Below are positions 35,127 to 46,285 of a stretch of DNA of 64,000 nt, piece by piece; position 1 is the stretch's first letter; each line of letters opens with the position of its first letter. A program made the translations under genes and the position numbers. The notes beneath the pieces were generated by a model. The model was not told where the DNA came from, did not search any database, and worked only from the letters and a program-made list of their open reading frames with translations. Source of the DNA: Variovorax sp. OV329 (GTDB lineage: Bacteria > Pseudomonadota > Gammaproteobacteria > Burkholderiales > Burkholderiaceae_C); contig NZ_FOUG01000008.1 of NCBI RefSeq assembly GCF_900114785.1, positions 1-64,000 on the forward strand, read 5' to 3'.

Positions 35127-36473
35127 TCAGTTGGCGCTGGCCTGCAGCACCGTGGAAGCGGCCGCCAGCTCGGACTTGACCGACTTTGCCGCACGGGCGA
35201 AGGCCAGCCGCGCGTTCGCGCTGATCGGAGTGCCGCCGTCCTGCTGGGCGATGGTGGTCGGATCGCGGAATTCGCCGTTCACGCGGAATTCGAAATGCAG
35301 GTGCGGGCCGGTCGCCCAGCCGGTGGCCCCCACCGCGCCGATGAACTGGCCCTGGTTGACGCTCTGGCCTTCGCGCACGTCGATGCGGCTGAGGTGAGCG
35401 TAGGCCGTGCTCTGGTTGTTGCGGTGGTTGATGATGACGATGTTGCCGTAGCCGGACTGGCGGCCGGCAAACTCGACCACGCCGTCGCCGACACTGCGCA
35501 CCGCCGTGCCCGAAGCAGCCGCGAAGTCGATGCCCTTGTGCTGGCGCCAGTCGTTCATGATCGGATGCATGCGCATCGCGAAGCCGCTGGAGATGCGCGA
35601 ATACTGCACCGGCGAGGTCAGGAAGGCCTTGCGGAGGCTCTCGCCGCTGGGGCGGTAGTAGCTGCCCTTCTGGCCGGCTTCCTGGAACCACATCGCCTGG
35701 TGCGTCTTGCCGCCCGATTCGAACTCGGCGGCCAGCACGCGGCCCGTGCGCAGGACCTGGCCCTCGGCGTCGAAGCTCTCGTAGACCACGGCGAAGCGGT
35801 CGCCCTTCTGGAGCGAGCGGAAGTCCACGTCGCCCGAGAAGATGTCGGCCAGCTGACTGGCGACGGCGTCCGGGATGTTCGCCGCGTCGGTGGCAGCGAA
35901 GAAGGAGCTGCGGATGATGCCGCTGGCAAGGCGCGAAGAGGTGGTCAGCGTTTCGGACTCGGTCTTGACCGTGAAGGCCGGACCGACGCGCTCGACCGTC
36001 ACGCGCTGCAGGCCGCCTTCACCATCGGGGATGAAGCGGGCGCTCAGCCGTTCCAGGCGGCTGTCCTGCGAGGCTTCGGCCGTGACGGTGCGGCCAGGGC
36101 GGCTGAGAAGCGCGCTGCGGGCCGCCGCGTTGCCGCGCACGAAGGCGGCGGCCGCGTCGTCGGCGATGCCCAGGCGGCGCAACAGGGCCTCGGCCGTGTC
36201 GCTGGCACGGGTCTGGTCGCTGCGGAACAGGGTGTAGTTGAAGGACTCCAGCGCTTCGGTCTGGTCGTCGATGGGGTGGGGCGTGACGGCCTCGAGCACC
36301 TGCATCACAGGCAGGTCGGAGGCGTCGGGAAGAGAAGCCACGGCGAATGCACCGCCACCCGCGAACAGCAGCAGGGAGGCAATGGCCGCGGTGATCTGCC
36401 GCGGATAGGTTCGCACGGCCTTGGCGACGCAGGAAGCGAGCTTCTCTTCGGCGGCGAGAATACCGTTGATCAA
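35127..36473 (-). CDS. M23-family murein peptidase (MepM-like)
   Basis: A 448-residue membrane-anchored periplasmic protein. A hydrophobic segment at about 27-47 anchors the N-terminus. The middle (50-300) holds the OapA/LysM-like regulatory part, with D-L-P-V and Y-T-L-F-R-S-D. The LytM peptidase domain follows: R-M-H-P-I-M-N-D-W-R-Q-H-K-G-I-D-F as the first zinc motif (H-x(n)-D), and H-L-H-F-E-F as the second. These enzymes cut peptide crosslinks so the wall can grow. It is divergent from tyrS over a 187-bp gap and is followed by anmK. Confidence 0.93.
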   Translation of the reverse strand: MINGILAAEEKLASCVAKAVRTYPRQITAAIASLLLFAGGGAFAVASLPDASDLPVMQVLEAVTPHPIDDQTEALESFNYTLFRSDQTRASDTAEALLRRLGIADDAAAAFVRGNAAARSALLSRPGRTVTAEASQDSRLERLSARFIPDGEGGLQRVTVERVGPAFTVKTESETLTTSSRLASGIIRSSFFAATDAANIPDAVASQLADIFSGDVDFRSLQKGDRFAVVYESFDAEGQVLRTGRVLAAEFESGGKTHQAMWFQEAGQKGSYYRPSGESLRKAFLTSPVQYSRISSGFAMRMHPIMNDWRQHKGIDFAAASGTAVRSVGDGVVEFAGRQSGYGNIVIINHRNNQSTAYAHLSRIDVREGQSVNQGQFIGAVGATGWATGPHLHFEFRVNGEFRDPTTIAQQDGGTPISANARLAFARAAKSVKSELAAASTVLQASAN

Positions 36474-36660
36474 AATTGAGAATCCAGAAAACTTTGTTGT
36501 GTCGGCGTAACCGTAAGCAAGATTGCGGCCCGCTCCTACAGAACTGCCCGGCGTCGGCGCCTTGGCAAATGGCGCCGCTTATAAAATCAAGCGCCCGAAG
36601 ATAGCGGGCAAGTATAACTTTGGCCATAGTGGAAACGGCCATGCTTTACGTAACAGTCAA

Positions 36661-37896
36661 ATGAAGGCCGATTCAACTCCGATGCCACCTCTTTCCGACG
36701 CAGTGGCTCAGGCCCTGGCGATTTCCCTGCGGGGCGCCGATGAACTCCTGCCCCAGGATGAATGGGTCAGGAAACTGGTCCGTTCCGAAGCCACCGGCAC
36801 GCCTTTGCGCATCAAGCTGGGCCTGGACCCCACCGCGCCTGACATTCATGTCGGACATACGGTGGTACTTAACAAAATGCGGCAACTCCAGGACCTGGGG
36901 CACACCGTGATCTTCCTGATCGGTGACTTCACCACCATGATCGGAGATCCGTCCGGGCGAAATTCCACCAGGCCCGCGCTGACAAAGGAGCAGATCGAGG
37001 CCAACGCCGAGACCTACTACCGTCAGGCCAGCCTGGTGCTGGATCCGGCCCGCACCGAGATCCGTTACAACTCCGAGTGGAGCGACCCACTGGGCGCGCG
37101 CGGCATGATCCAGCTGGCCGCCAAGTACACGGTGGCCCGCATGATGGAGCGCGACGATTTCACCAAGCGCTTCAAGGCCGGCCAGTCGATCTCGGTGCAC
37201 GAGTTCCTCTACCCGCTGATGCAGGGCTACGACTCGGTGGCCCTCAAGTCCGACCTGGAACTGGGCGGCACCGACCAGAAGTTCAACCTGCTGATGGGCC
37301 GCCACCTTCAGCAGGAATACGGCCAGGAGCCCCAGTGCATCCTGACCATGCCGCTGCTGGAAGGGCTCGACGGCGTCGAGAAGATGTCCAAGAGCAAGAA
37401 CAACTACATCGGCATCAGCGAGGACGCCAACAGCATGTTCGCCAAGGTGCTGTCGATCTCCGACACGCTCATGTGGCGCTGGTACACCTTGCTGAGCTTC
37501 AAGTCGATGGCGGACATCGAGAAGCTCAAGGCCGAGGTCGAGGCGGGCCGCAACCCCAAGGACGCCAAGGTGGCGCTGGCCAAGGAGATCACCGCCCGCT
37601 TCCACAGCGCGCAGGCGGCCGACGCGGCCGAGCAGGACTTCATCAACCGCAGCAAGGGCGGGGTGCCGGACGAGATTCCGGAATTGAGCCTCACGGGCGC
37701 TCCGCTGGGCATTGCACACCTGCTCAAGCAGGCGGGCCTGGCGCCTTCCACCTCCGAGGGCAACCGCCTGATCGACGGCGGCGGCGTGCGGGTGGACCAG
37801 GCGGTCGTCAGCGACAAGGGGCTGAAGCTGGCTGCCGGCACCTATGTCGTGCAGGTGGGCAAGCGCAAGTTCGTCCGGGTGACGCTGGGCGCCTGA
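36661..37896 (+). CDS. tyrS: Tyrosine--tRNA ligase
   Basis: A 411-residue class I synthetase charging tRNA-Tyr. The HIGH motif appears as H-V-G-H near residue 63 and the KMSKS loop as K-M-S-K-S-K-N near 245. The C-terminal S4 domain ([11 protein letters not shown]) contacts the tRNA. The chosen ATG (36661) begins M-K-A-D-S-T; frame to the left is open but contains the promoter region. Upstream bases include several AT-rich boxes (TAAAAT at 36582, TATAAC at 36613), but no hexamer pair with ideal spacing. It is divergent from the murein peptidase gene. Confidence 0.96.
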   Translation: MKADSTPMPPLSDAVAQALAISLRGADELLPQDEWVRKLVRSEATGTPLRIKLGLDPTAPDIHVGHTVVLNKMRQLQDLGHTVIFLIGDFTTMIGDPSGRNSTRPALTKEQIEANAETYYRQASLVLDPARTEIRYNSEWSDPLGARGMIQLAAKYTVARMMERDDFTKRFKAGQSISVHEFLYPLMQGYDSVALKSDLELGGTDQKFNLLMGRHLQQEYGQEPQCILTMPLLEGLDGVEKMSKSKNNYIGISEDANSMFAKVLSISDTLMWRWYTLLSFKSMADIEKLKAEVEAGRNPKDAKVALAKEITARFHSAQAADAAEQDFINRSKGGVPDEIPELSLTGAPLGIAHLLKQAGLAPSTSEGNRLIDGGGVRVDQAVVSDKGLKLAAGTYVVQVGKRKFVRVTLGA

Positions 37897-37923
37897 GGCC
37901 GCCCGGCCCTTCGCCCCCGGGCG

Positions 37924-38535
37924 TCAGCGCACCACGACCACGACGCGCCGGTTGCGTGGCTCGTCCACGTTGTCGGCGGTCTGCACGGCCAGCTCGCGCT
38001 CGCCGCGGCCGATGGCCTCGACCCGGTCGGCAGGGAAACCCTTGCCCACCAGCAACTGCTTGATCTCCTGGGCGCGCCGCATCGACAGGGCGTCGTTGTC
38101 GCCCGTGCTGCCGCGGGTGTCGGTGTGGCCGGTGACGGTGATGTCGGCTCCGGCGCGCTTCAATGCGGCCGAAACCACCCCGTCCAGAGCCGCGACCGAC
38201 TCCGCGGTGAGCGCCGTGCCGCCGGCATCGAAATAAAGATCGAAGTTCTGCGGCTTCGGTGGTGCCAGGTCGAACAGTTCCTTGTTCTTCGCGCGGATCT
38301 CGGCCGGGTCGGCCTGGTCCAGTCTTGGCAGCTCCTTGGAGCCGGTCGGCGCCGTGGCGCGCTGGTAGGGCTGTGACACCAACTGCTCGCCGCCCTGGGT
38401 GCGAACAGTGACCGAGGAGGGACTGCCGTCTTCCTGCGGCAGCAGGATCACGCGCGTCCCAGGCGTGGAGCAACCGGACATCAGCAACGCCAGTGCGGCG
38501 ATACCTGCGATTCCTGAGAGCAGGTGGCCGCGCAT
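37924..38535 (-). CDS. OmpA-domain lipoprotein
   Basis: A 203-residue lipoprotein; the signal ends L-M-S-G-C (Cys near 22). Residues 90-203 form an OmpA C-terminal peptidoglycan-binding domain: F-D-L-Y-F-D then G-H-T-D-T-R-G-S with the DAP-binding Asp, S-M-R-R-A-Q, and R-N-R-R-V-V-V-V. The N-terminal 60 residues are not a known domain to me. It overlaps the stop of the upstream FecR-domain gene by one base, so the pair form an operon. Together they may link envelope stress or adhesion to signalling; similar pairs often sit with a CHASE2 adenylate cyclase, which is not present here. Confidence 0.88.
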   Translation of the reverse strand: MRGHLLSGIAGIAALALLMSGCSTPGTRVILLPQEDGSPSSVTVRTQGGEQLVSQPYQRATAPTGSKELPRLDQADPAEIRAKNKELFDLAPPKPQNFDLYFDAGGTALTAESVAALDGVVSAALKRAGADITVTGHTDTRGSTGDNDALSMRRAQEIKQLLVGKGFPADRVEAIGRGERELAVQTADNVDEPRNRRVVVVVR

Positions 38536-39038
38536 CAGCTCTTGTCGTCCGCCGTGACGATGAAGTCGGTGCCGCGGATGCCGATGGTGGCTGTCTGCGT
38601 GTCGACGCGGATGCCGTCGGGCCGCTTGCCCAGAAGGCCGGTGACCATGCGCAGCGAGCCGCGAAGCAGCGACACGATCAGGCCACCGTTGTGCGTGGTC
38701 GAGTCGAACTGGAACTCCTTGAGCTCCAGCCGCGAGGCGGGGCCGATCACCATCATGGTTCCGTCCCGCAGGACCAGGCTGGCGCCGCTGTCGGCATCGG
38801 TGTCGATGCGGTCGACGAGCGCGACGGCATCGCCCGACCTGGCAAGGCGCGTGGCGCCCGAGGGTGAAGTGAGCCGCACGGTGCCCTGCACAGACTTGAG
38901 GACGCCGGCGTGCTCCTCGGCAGCCTGTGGCTTGGTGTTGGTGGGAGCCATCGATGGCGCAGCGTTCTGGGCAAAGGCGCCGGGGCTTGCTGCGATCAGG
39001 GTCGAGGCAGCGACGGCGCGGAGGTTCCTACGGATCAC
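38535..39038 (-). CDS. FecR-domain periplasmic protein
   Basis: A 167-residue protein starting at a GTG with AGGGAG upstream. A signal peptide ends A-F-A-Q near residue 24. The FecR domain occupies 45-160: G-T-V-R-L-T, D-R-I-D-T-D-A-D-S-G-A, F-Q-F-D-S, and the final T-A-T-I-G-I-R-G-T-D-F, the hallmark closing motif. Unlike true FecR anti-sigma regulators it lacks a cytoplasmic sigma-binding part, and no ECF sigma gene is nearby. It is translated just ahead of the OmpA lipoprotein (one-base overlap). Confidence 0.85.
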   Translation of the reverse strand: MIRRNLRAVAASTLIAASPGAFAQNAAPSMAPTNTKPQAAEEHAGVLKSVQGTVRLTSPSGATRLARSGDAVALVDRIDTDADSGASLVLRDGTMMVIGPASRLELKEFQFDSTTHNGGLIVSLLRGSLRMVTGLLGKRPDGIRVDTQTATIGIRGTDFIVTADDKS

Positions 39039-39153
39039 TTCTATTACTCCCTAAGCATTCATTTTTGTGATGGGGCAACGATGTTAAGCGAATCCTTGCG
39101 CCTGGACGACCGTGATAATTCCGTCATATCGAGGCCAGCGTCCTTCATTCCAC

Positions 39154-40098
39154 GTGCCTGCAGCCCCCCTTTCCTCAAAGACCTTTCTCCAAAGCCCCAA
39201 GGCCTTGCTGCGTCTCTCGATCGCGGTCGCCGTGATCACCATCGTCCTCAAGGGCCTGGCGGCGTACGTGACGAACTCGATGGGCCTCATCTCCGACGCC
39301 CTGGAGTCCTTCGTCAACCTCGCCAGCGCCAGTTTTGCGCTGGGCATGGTCACCATTGCGGCGCGACCGCCCGACGAGGGGCATCCCTACGGGCATCACA
39401 AGGCGGAGTACTTCTCCTCGGGTTTCGAGGGCGTGCTCATCTTCGGCGCGGCCGCCGCCATCATCTGGTTCGGCGTGCTGCGCCTCATGAATCCGCAGCC
39501 GCTGGAGCAACTGGGCTGGGGGATGGGGCTGTCGGTGCTCAGCTCGGGCTTCAATGCGGTGCTGGCCCTCATGCTGTTCAGGGCAGCGGCGGCGCACCGC
39601 TCCATCGCGCTGGAGGCCGACGGGCGCCACCTGATGACCGACGTCTGGACCTCCGCCGGCGTGCTGGTCGCGGTGGCCGCCGTGGCCTTGACCGGATGGC
39701 TTTGGCTGGACCCGGCGATCGCCATCGTGGTGGGCCTGAACATCGTGCGCGAGGGTTTCAAGCTCGTCTGGCGTTCTTCGCAGGGCTTGATGGACGAGGC
39801 GCTGGAGCCCGAGTCGATCGAGGCGCTGCTGGCTGCGCTCGAGCGATTCCGGTCCGCCACCCCTGAGGGCGAGCGCGTGCGCTTCGACGACGTGGTCACA
39901 CGCCGTGCGGGCCAGCGCCTTTTCGCGGACCTGCACATGCACGTGCCAGGCGACTGGACCCTGCAGCGCGCCGCCGGCCTGCGCGACGGCGTGGAGCAGG
40001 CCTTGATGGATGCGGTGCCCGGCCTGCGCGTCACCATCCAGCTGCTGCCATTGGGCATGGAGGCGCGTGCGGTGCTGCTGGAGAAGGAAGGCGCATGA
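39154..40098 (+). CDS. Cation diffusion facilitator (CDF) metal transporter
   Basis: The start is uncertain: a GTG at 39154 gives P-A-A-P-L-S-S-K, while a GTG at 39112 adds 14 residues; neither has a good ribosome site. The protein (314 residues from 39154) has the six-helix CDF fold. [12 protein letters not shown] near residue 45 is the TM2 metal motif, with [10 protein letters not shown] after it as the family signature. [12 protein letters not shown] supplies the second half of the transport site. The C-terminal cytoplasmic domain has L-F-A-D-L-H-M-H-V. It likely exports Zn, Fe or Mn. The dtd gene overlaps its stop (ATGA). Confidence 0.9.
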   Translation: MPAAPLSSKTFLQSPKALLRLSIAVAVITIVLKGLAAYVTNSMGLISDALESFVNLASASFALGMVTIAARPPDEGHPYGHHKAEYFSSGFEGVLIFGAAAAIIWFGVLRLMNPQPLEQLGWGMGLSVLSSGFNAVLALMLFRAAAAHRSIALEADGRHLMTDVWTSAGVLVAVAAVALTGWLWLDPAIAIVVGLNIVREGFKLVWRSSQGLMDEALEPESIEALLAALERFRSATPEGERVRFDDVVTRRAGQRLFADLHMHVPGDWTLQRAAGLRDGVEQALMDAVPGLRVTIQLLPLGMEARAVLLEKEGA

Positions 40099-40535
40099 AG
40101 GCAGTCGTTCAGCGTGTGCGCGAAGCGCGCGTGGAGATCGATGCCGAGGTGGTGGGCGCGATCGGCGCCGGCCTGATGGTGCTGGTGTGCGCCGAGCGCG
40201 GCGACAGCGAGTCGCAGGCCGACCGCCTGCTGGCCAAGCTGCTGAAGCTGCGCATCTTCTCCGACGAGGCCGGCAAGATGAACCGCAGCGTGCAGGACGT
40301 GAGGGGCGGCCTGCTGATCGTCAGCCAGTTCACCCTGGCGGCCGACCTCGGCGGCGGCAACCGGCCCAGCTTCGGCGGCGCGGCCGCGCCCGAGGAGGGG
40401 CGGCGGCTGTACGACTACTTCGTGCAGAAAGCGCGCGAGTCGCATCCGGTGGTCGCCACCGGCGTGTTCGCTGCCGACATGCAGGTGCACCTGGTGAACG
40501 ACGGGCCGGTCACCATCCCGATGCAGATGAGCTGA
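40095..40535 (+). CDS. dtd: D-aminoacyl-tRNA deacylase
   Basis: A 146-residue DTD that hydrolyses D-aminoacyl-tRNAs in the cytoplasm. M-K-A-V-V-Q-R-V is the invariant start. S-Q-F-T-L-A-A-D near residue 78 and N-D-G-P-V-T-I-P (the Gly-cis-Pro chiral filter) near residue 135 are conserved. The usual G-N-R-P-S-F is present. It starts inside the CDF stop codon (ATGA), so it is translated from the same mRNA, and is followed immediately by a convergent methyltransferase gene. Confidence 0.96.
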   Translation: MKAVVQRVREARVEIDAEVVGAIGAGLMVLVCAERGDSESQADRLLAKLLKLRIFSDEAGKMNRSVQDVRGGLLIVSQFTLAADLGGGNRPSFGGAAAPEEGRRLYDYFVQKARESHPVVATGVFAADMQVHLVNDGPVTIPMQMS

Positions 40536-40537
40536 GT

Positions 40538-41158
40538 TCAGGCGCGCCGCAGCGCCGCTTCCCACAGGACCTTGGGTTCTGCGTAGCGCATCACGGTCCG
40601 TTCTTCCAGGCCCACCCAGTTCCAGCCGTCGGCGAACATCCGGTCCACCTGCGGCCGGTCGAAGAATCGCTTGTCCCACCCATCGACATGCAGGAAGTCC
40701 GGGTCGTCGGGATCGATGCGAGGGTAGTCGCCCTGCGCGCCGTGGTGAACATCACGCACCGAGTTCAGCCGGCACAGCAGCAGCCCGCCGGGCTGGAGCG
40801 TGCGGCGGATTCGCGCCGCCATCTCCAGCGTCTGGGCCCAGTCGAAGTAGTGCAGCGAGAGGCTGGCCAGCACGGCGCCCACCTCGCCTGGCCCCTGTTC
40901 GCCGATGGGGAAAGGTGCGCGGATGTCCTGCTGGTGGAAGTCGGCACCCGCCGGCACGCGTTGGTGTGCCAGTTCGAGCTGCGCGGGCAGCAGCTCCAGG
41001 GCGACCACGCCCAGGCCGTTCGCGACCAGCACCTCGGTGTCGCGCCCAGTACCGCAGCCCAGTTCCAGCACCGGCGCACCGCCGGCCGAGTCGACGCTCT
41101 GGCGCAAGAGCGGCAGCCAGCGCGGCAGCCAGTCGTCGGGCGTGCCGGGCAGCGTCAT
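40538..41158 (-). CDS. SAM-dependent methyltransferase (class I, Methyltransf_25-like)
   Basis: A 206-residue cytoplasmic protein with a Rossmann SAM fold: V-L-E-L-G-C-G-T-G-R-D near residue 31 is motif I, and V-V-A-L-E-L the acidic strand end. A-S-L-S-L-H-Y-F-D-W and L-Q-P-G-G-L-L-L-C-R give motifs IV and post-III. S-x-H-Y patterns resemble small-molecule methyltransferases rather than RNA enzymes, but the substrate is unknown. Its ATG is two bases after the ybeY stop on the minus strand, so it is the third gene of the phoH-ybeY run. It faces dtd at 2 bp. Confidence 0.8.
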   Translation of the reverse strand: MTLPGTPDDWLPRWLPLLRQSVDSAGGAPVLELGCGTGRDTEVLVANGLGVVALELLPAQLELAHQRVPAGADFHQQDIRAPFPIGEQGPGEVGAVLASLSLHYFDWAQTLEMAARIRRTLQPGGLLLCRLNSVRDVHHGAQGDYPRIDPDDPDFLHVDGWDKRFFDRPQVDRMFADGWNWVGLEERTVMRYAEPKVLWEAALRRA

Positions 41159-41160
41159 GC

Positions 41161-41613
41161 TCAGTAGGGGTTGCGGATGCCGAGGCCGGCGAGGATATCG
41201 ATCTCGCGCGCTTCCATCTCCTGCGCGTCTTCCTCGCCAGTCTCGTGGTCCCAGCCCTGCGCGTGCAGGGTGCCGTGCACCAGCAGGTGCGCGTAGTGCG
41301 CGGCCAGGGTCTTGCCCTGCTCCTTGGCTTCGCGCGCCACCACCGGCGCGCACAGCACCAGGTCGGCCATCACCAGGGGTTCCTGCGCGTAGTCGAAGGT
41401 GAGCACGTTGGTGGCGTAGTCCTTGCCGCGGAACTCGCGGTTCAGGCGCTGGCCTTCCTCGGCATCGACGATGCGCACGGTCATCTCGGCGTCGAGGTCC
41501 AGCGCGTGGCGGATCCAGCGCACGACGCTGTGCCGTGGCAAGGCGGTGCGGTGCCGCGCCAGTTGCGGAAACTGACCGAACTGCAGCGACAGGCTCAGGG
41601 CGCGAAGTGCCAT
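41161..41613 (-). CDS. ybeY: Endoribonuclease YbeY
   Basis: A 150-residue single-strand RNase with one zinc ion, needed for rRNA maturation and ribosome quality control. The zinc motif H-x3-H-x5-H is [16 protein letters not shown] near residue 112. [17 protein letters not shown] near 57 is the substrate face. It is 15 bp downstream of the PhoH-like gene, the common bacterial pair, and 2 bp upstream of a methyltransferase gene. Confidence 0.96.
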   Translation of the reverse strand: MALRALSLSLQFGQFPQLARHRTALPRHSVVRWIRHALDLDAEMTVRIVDAEEGQRLNREFRGKDYATNVLTFDYAQEPLVMADLVLCAPVVAREAKEQGKTLAAHYAHLLVHGTLHAQGWDHETGEEDAQEMEAREIDILAGLGIRNPY

Positions 41614-41628
41614 GTTGACCCCTGTCCT

Positions 41629-42585
41629 TCAGGCGGCCGCGCGCGCCGCATCGCGCTTGCGTGCGCCGTCGTAGGCGTCGACGATGCGCGCCACCAGCGG
41701 ATGGCGCACCACGTCGCTGCTGTTGAAGTGCGTGATGGCGATGCCCTTCACGCGGCGCAGCACGCGCTCGGCGTCGATCAGGCCCGACAGCTGGGTCTTG
41801 GGCAGGTCGATCTGGCTCACGTCGCCGGTCACCACTGCCTTGGAGCCGAAGCCGATGCGGGTGAGGAACATCTTCATCTGCTCGGGCGTGGTGTTCTGCG
41901 CCTCGTCCAGGATGACGAAGGCGTTGTTGAGCGTGCGCCCGCGCATGAAGGCCAGCGGCGCGATCTCCAGCGTGTTGCGCTCGAAGGCCTTGGTCACGCG
42001 GTCGAAACCCATCAGGTCGTACAGCGCGTCGTAGAGCGGGCGCAGGTAGGGGTCCACCTTCTGCGTCAGGTCGCCGGGCAGGAAGCCCAGGCGCTCGCCC
42101 GCTTCGACCGCCGGGCGCGTGAGCACGATGCGCTGCACGCTACTGCGCTCCAGCGCATCCACGGCGCTGGCCACCGCCAGGTAGGTCTTGCCGGTGCCGG
42201 CCGGGCCGATGCCGAAGGTGATGTCGTGGTTGGCAATGTTCTCCAGGTACACGCTCTGGTTGGGCGTGCGGGCGCGCAGGTCGGCGCGGCGCGTGGCCAG
42301 GGTGGCGCTGCCGTCGTCGGCCTCCCCCAGCGGCGTGTCGCCGGCGAGCGTGAGCTGCACCAGGCCGGCGTCCAGCGGGCGCCGAGCCATTTCATACAGC
42401 GCCTGCAGCACCTCCAAGGCGCGCTCGGCCTTGGGCTTGGGGCCGTCGATCTTGAAGTCTTCATGCCGGTGCGCGATCTTCACGTCCAGCGCTTCCTCGA
42501 TGCGCCGCAGGTTGGCATCGAGGGGGCCGCACAGGTGCGACAGGCGGGTGTTGTTGGGCGGGGCGAAGGTGTGACGCAGAATCAC
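41629..42585 (-). CDS. ybeZ: PhoH-family ATPase (YbeZ-type)
   Basis: A 318-residue protein. I start at the GTG at 42585 (V-I-L-R-H-T-F) with GGAAA upstream; the frame extends to 42819 without a better start. G-P-A-G-T-G-K-T-Y-L near residue 131 is Walker A; F-V-I-L-D-E-A-Q-N near 224 is Walker B; V-T-G-D-V-S-Q-I-D follows, as in the DExD-like helicase relatives. An N-terminal KH-like part lies at 1-80. PhoH proteins couple ATP use to RNA work and are functionally linked to YbeY, which follows at 15 bp. Confidence 0.93.
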   Translation of the reverse strand: MILRHTFAPPNNTRLSHLCGPLDANLRRIEEALDVKIAHRHEDFKIDGPKPKAERALEVLQALYEMARRPLDAGLVQLTLAGDTPLGEADDGSATLATRRADLRARTPNQSVYLENIANHDITFGIGPAGTGKTYLAVASAVDALERSSVQRIVLTRPAVEAGERLGFLPGDLTQKVDPYLRPLYDALYDLMGFDRVTKAFERNTLEIAPLAFMRGRTLNNAFVILDEAQNTTPEQMKMFLTRIGFGSKAVVTGDVSQIDLPKTQLSGLIDAERVLRRVKGIAITHFNSSDVVRHPLVARIVDAYDGARKRDAARAAA

Positions 42586-42754
42586 GCGGTTTCCAATTCT
42601 TTCTATTCGCGGCACCCATGCACGACCAGCAGCGCTTGAATCATTGCAATCCGGGGCGTAAAGCCCCGCGGGGCCGGCTGGGCCGGGCCGCGGAGGCCGC
42701 CCCCTGGACGGGGTGCCCGAGCCACACGGGGTGGGCGAGGCTGGGAGGGTGCCA

Positions 42755-43327
42755 ATGATAGGCAAATTGACCGGCACCCTGGCCGAACGCAATCCGCCCC
42801 AGGTGGTGGTGGACTGCAACGGCGTCGGCTACGAGGTCGACGTGCCGATGAGCACCTTCTACAACCTGCCGCAAGCCGGCGAGCGCGTCTCGCTGCTGAC
42901 GCACTTCGTGGTGCGCGAGGACGCGCAGGTGCTGTTCGGCTTCGGCACCGCCGAGGAGCGCGCGGCCTTCCGCCAGCTCATCAAGATCTCCGGCGTGGGC
43001 CCGCGCACGGCGCTGGGCGTGCTCTCGGGCATGAGCGTGGCCGAGCTGGCGCAGGCCATCACGTTGCAGGAGACCGGGCGGCTGGTGAAGATCCCCGGCA
43101 TCGGCAAGAAGACGGCCGAGCGCCTGCTGCTGGAGCTCAAGGGCAAGATCGGCGCCGACATCGGCGCGCCGGTGCATGCCGCCTCCGACTCGCAGGCCGA
43201 CATCCTGCAGGCGCTCGTGGCCCTGGGCTACAGCGACCGCGAGGCCGCCGCCGCCCTCAAAGCCCTGCCCAAGGACGTGGCGGTGGGCGAGGGCATCAAG
43301 CTGGCGCTCAAGGCCCTGGCAAAGTAG
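42755..43327 (+). CDS. ruvA: Holliday junction branch migration protein RuvA
   Basis: A 190-residue protein that grips four-way DNA junctions as a tetramer. M-I-G-K-L-T-G-T-L is the OB-fold start. Two helix-hairpin-helix motifs are I-S-G-V-G-P-R-T-A near residue 75 and [11 protein letters not shown] near 109. The C-terminal domain III (A-L-V-A-L-G-Y) binds RuvB. The ATG at 42755 has GGGAGGG 6 bases upstream. ruvB follows 9 bp later; ruvC is not in the window. It is divergent from phoH. Confidence 0.97.
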   Translation: MIGKLTGTLAERNPPQVVVDCNGVGYEVDVPMSTFYNLPQAGERVSLLTHFVVREDAQVLFGFGTAEERAAFRQLIKISGVGPRTALGVLSGMSVAELAQAITLQETGRLVKIPGIGKKTAERLLLELKGKIGADIGAPVHAASDSQADILQALVALGYSDREAAAALKALPKDVAVGEGIKLALKALAK

Positions 43328-43336
43328 CGCCCGACG

Positions 43337-44398
<1,062 letters not shown>

Positions 44399-46285
44399 GC
44401 CTCTTCTTCGCGTGCCGCGCCCGGCTGCGGCCGCACGCTGTGCCGCAGGATCAGCCACTGCGCGGCGTAGTAGGTCGACAGCACCCACAGCGAGGCCAGC
44501 GGCAGGGGTGACACGAAGCGGTTCAGGGCGAGCAGCGAGTCGCTCAGCATGAAGAAGAGCGCACCCAGCGCCACGGCCCGGGCTGCGCCGTCCTTCAGCA
44601 CCGCCGCGCGCCCGATGGCCTGCGCTGCCATGCAGGCGATCACCACCACGTAGAGCGCCACCGGTACGCGCAGGCCGGCCGGCAGTCCCCCCGCCCACAG
44701 GAAGGCATACATTGCCCCGCCCACGCCCAGCGTCGCAGCCAGCGCCCACCTGCGCGGGAACAGGCCGACACCCTGGGTGAAGAGCGCGATGTAGAACAGG
44801 TGCGCCACCAGGAAGCTCGCCAGGCCCGGCACGAACAGGTGTGCGCCCAGCATCAGGAACACGTCGCCCGCCAGCGAGCCGGCGAGCCCCGCCAGCAGCA
44901 GCACGCCGAAGCGCCCGCCGGCCTGCGGTGTGCGCGACCGCCTCCAGGCGATCGCGATGCCGACGGCCAGCGCCAGCGGCTTGGTCACGAGGTGCAGCGG
45001 CGCGATGCCCAGCGCACCCGATGCGGTGGCCAGCGCGGCCGCATTGACGAAAACAACGTCGAGCACAGAGAGCCGCCCCTGCAGCAGCGCGCCGGTGGAC
45101 CACAGCCCCACGCTCAGCACCGCCAGCCACACCAGCGTGGTCGGCATCGGCAGCACTTCGGCGAACCAGAGGAAGGCCACCGTGCCGCCCAGCAGCACCA
45201 GGAAGAGCAGGCCCGCGAAAAGCTGAACGGCGCCAGGCACCACGGGCTCGTAGCGCCGGACCTGCGCGATGTCGAAGGGCGGATGCGGGTCGCTGGCCGC
45301 GAGGTCGGCCGGCCGCCAGCCCGGCGGCTTGAACCAGATGCGCAGCTTGTCGCCCCAGTGCTTCGTGCGCCAGGCATCGCGGCCCAATGCCCAATACACC
45401 TCCAGGTTGGCCCACAGCGGGTCCCAACTGTCCAGCGGCTTGCGGGTGCCGTACACCGGCCGCTCGTCCTCTTCCTTGAAGCTGCCGAAGAGGCGGTCCC
45501 AGACGATCAGCACGCCGCCGTAGTTGCGGTCCACGTAGCGGTCGTTCACCGCGTGGTGCACCCGGTGGTTGGAGGGCGAGCAGAACCAGCGGTCGAACCA
45601 GCCCAGCTTGCCCACCTGCTCGGTGTGCACCCAGAACTGGTAGAGCAGGTCGATGAGCGCCACGACGCCGAAGACCAGCGGCGGCACGCCGGCCAGCGCC
45701 ATGGGGATGTAGAAGATCCAGTCCAGCAGAAAGCCGCTGGAGGTCTGGCGCAGCGCGGTCGAGAGGTTGTAGTGCTGGCTCTGGTGATGCACCACGTGCG
45801 CGGCCCACAGCACCGCGCACTCATGGCTCATGCGGTGCTGCCAGTAGTAGCACAGGTCGTAGAACACCAGCGCCAGCAGCCAGCCGTACCACTGCATCCA
45901 GAAGTCGCTGGCCGGGAACAGCGCGAAGGCCGACCAGCAGGCGGTGTAGATGGCGATGCGCAGCAGGCTGCTGAGCACCCCGCCGATCTGGCTGAGCATG
46001 CCCAGTCCGATGCTGTTGACGGTGTCGGCCAGCCGGTAGGTGTCCTGCCCGGTGCCGCGGCGCGCGCGGATGCGCCCGATGAGGAATTCGATGCCGATCG
46101 AGATCAGGAAGATCGGCGTGGCGAGAACGATGACCTGGCCGGGACGCATGGGGCGGAATTGTCCGTTGCGCAAGGCGTGCCCGACAGTTGGTGCTCCTCA
46201 TGGTTTGCCCCATGTGGCGCCGACCCGGCCGTAATTTCCTTACATGCGCCTTGTTAGACTTTCAAGGGTCCGCACCCACCTCCCC

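Noticed and set aside
36562..36618. Possible tyrS promoter boxes (TTGGCA, TAAAAT, TATAAC)
   Set aside because: No pair has a 16-18 base spacer, so no specific promoter is claimed.
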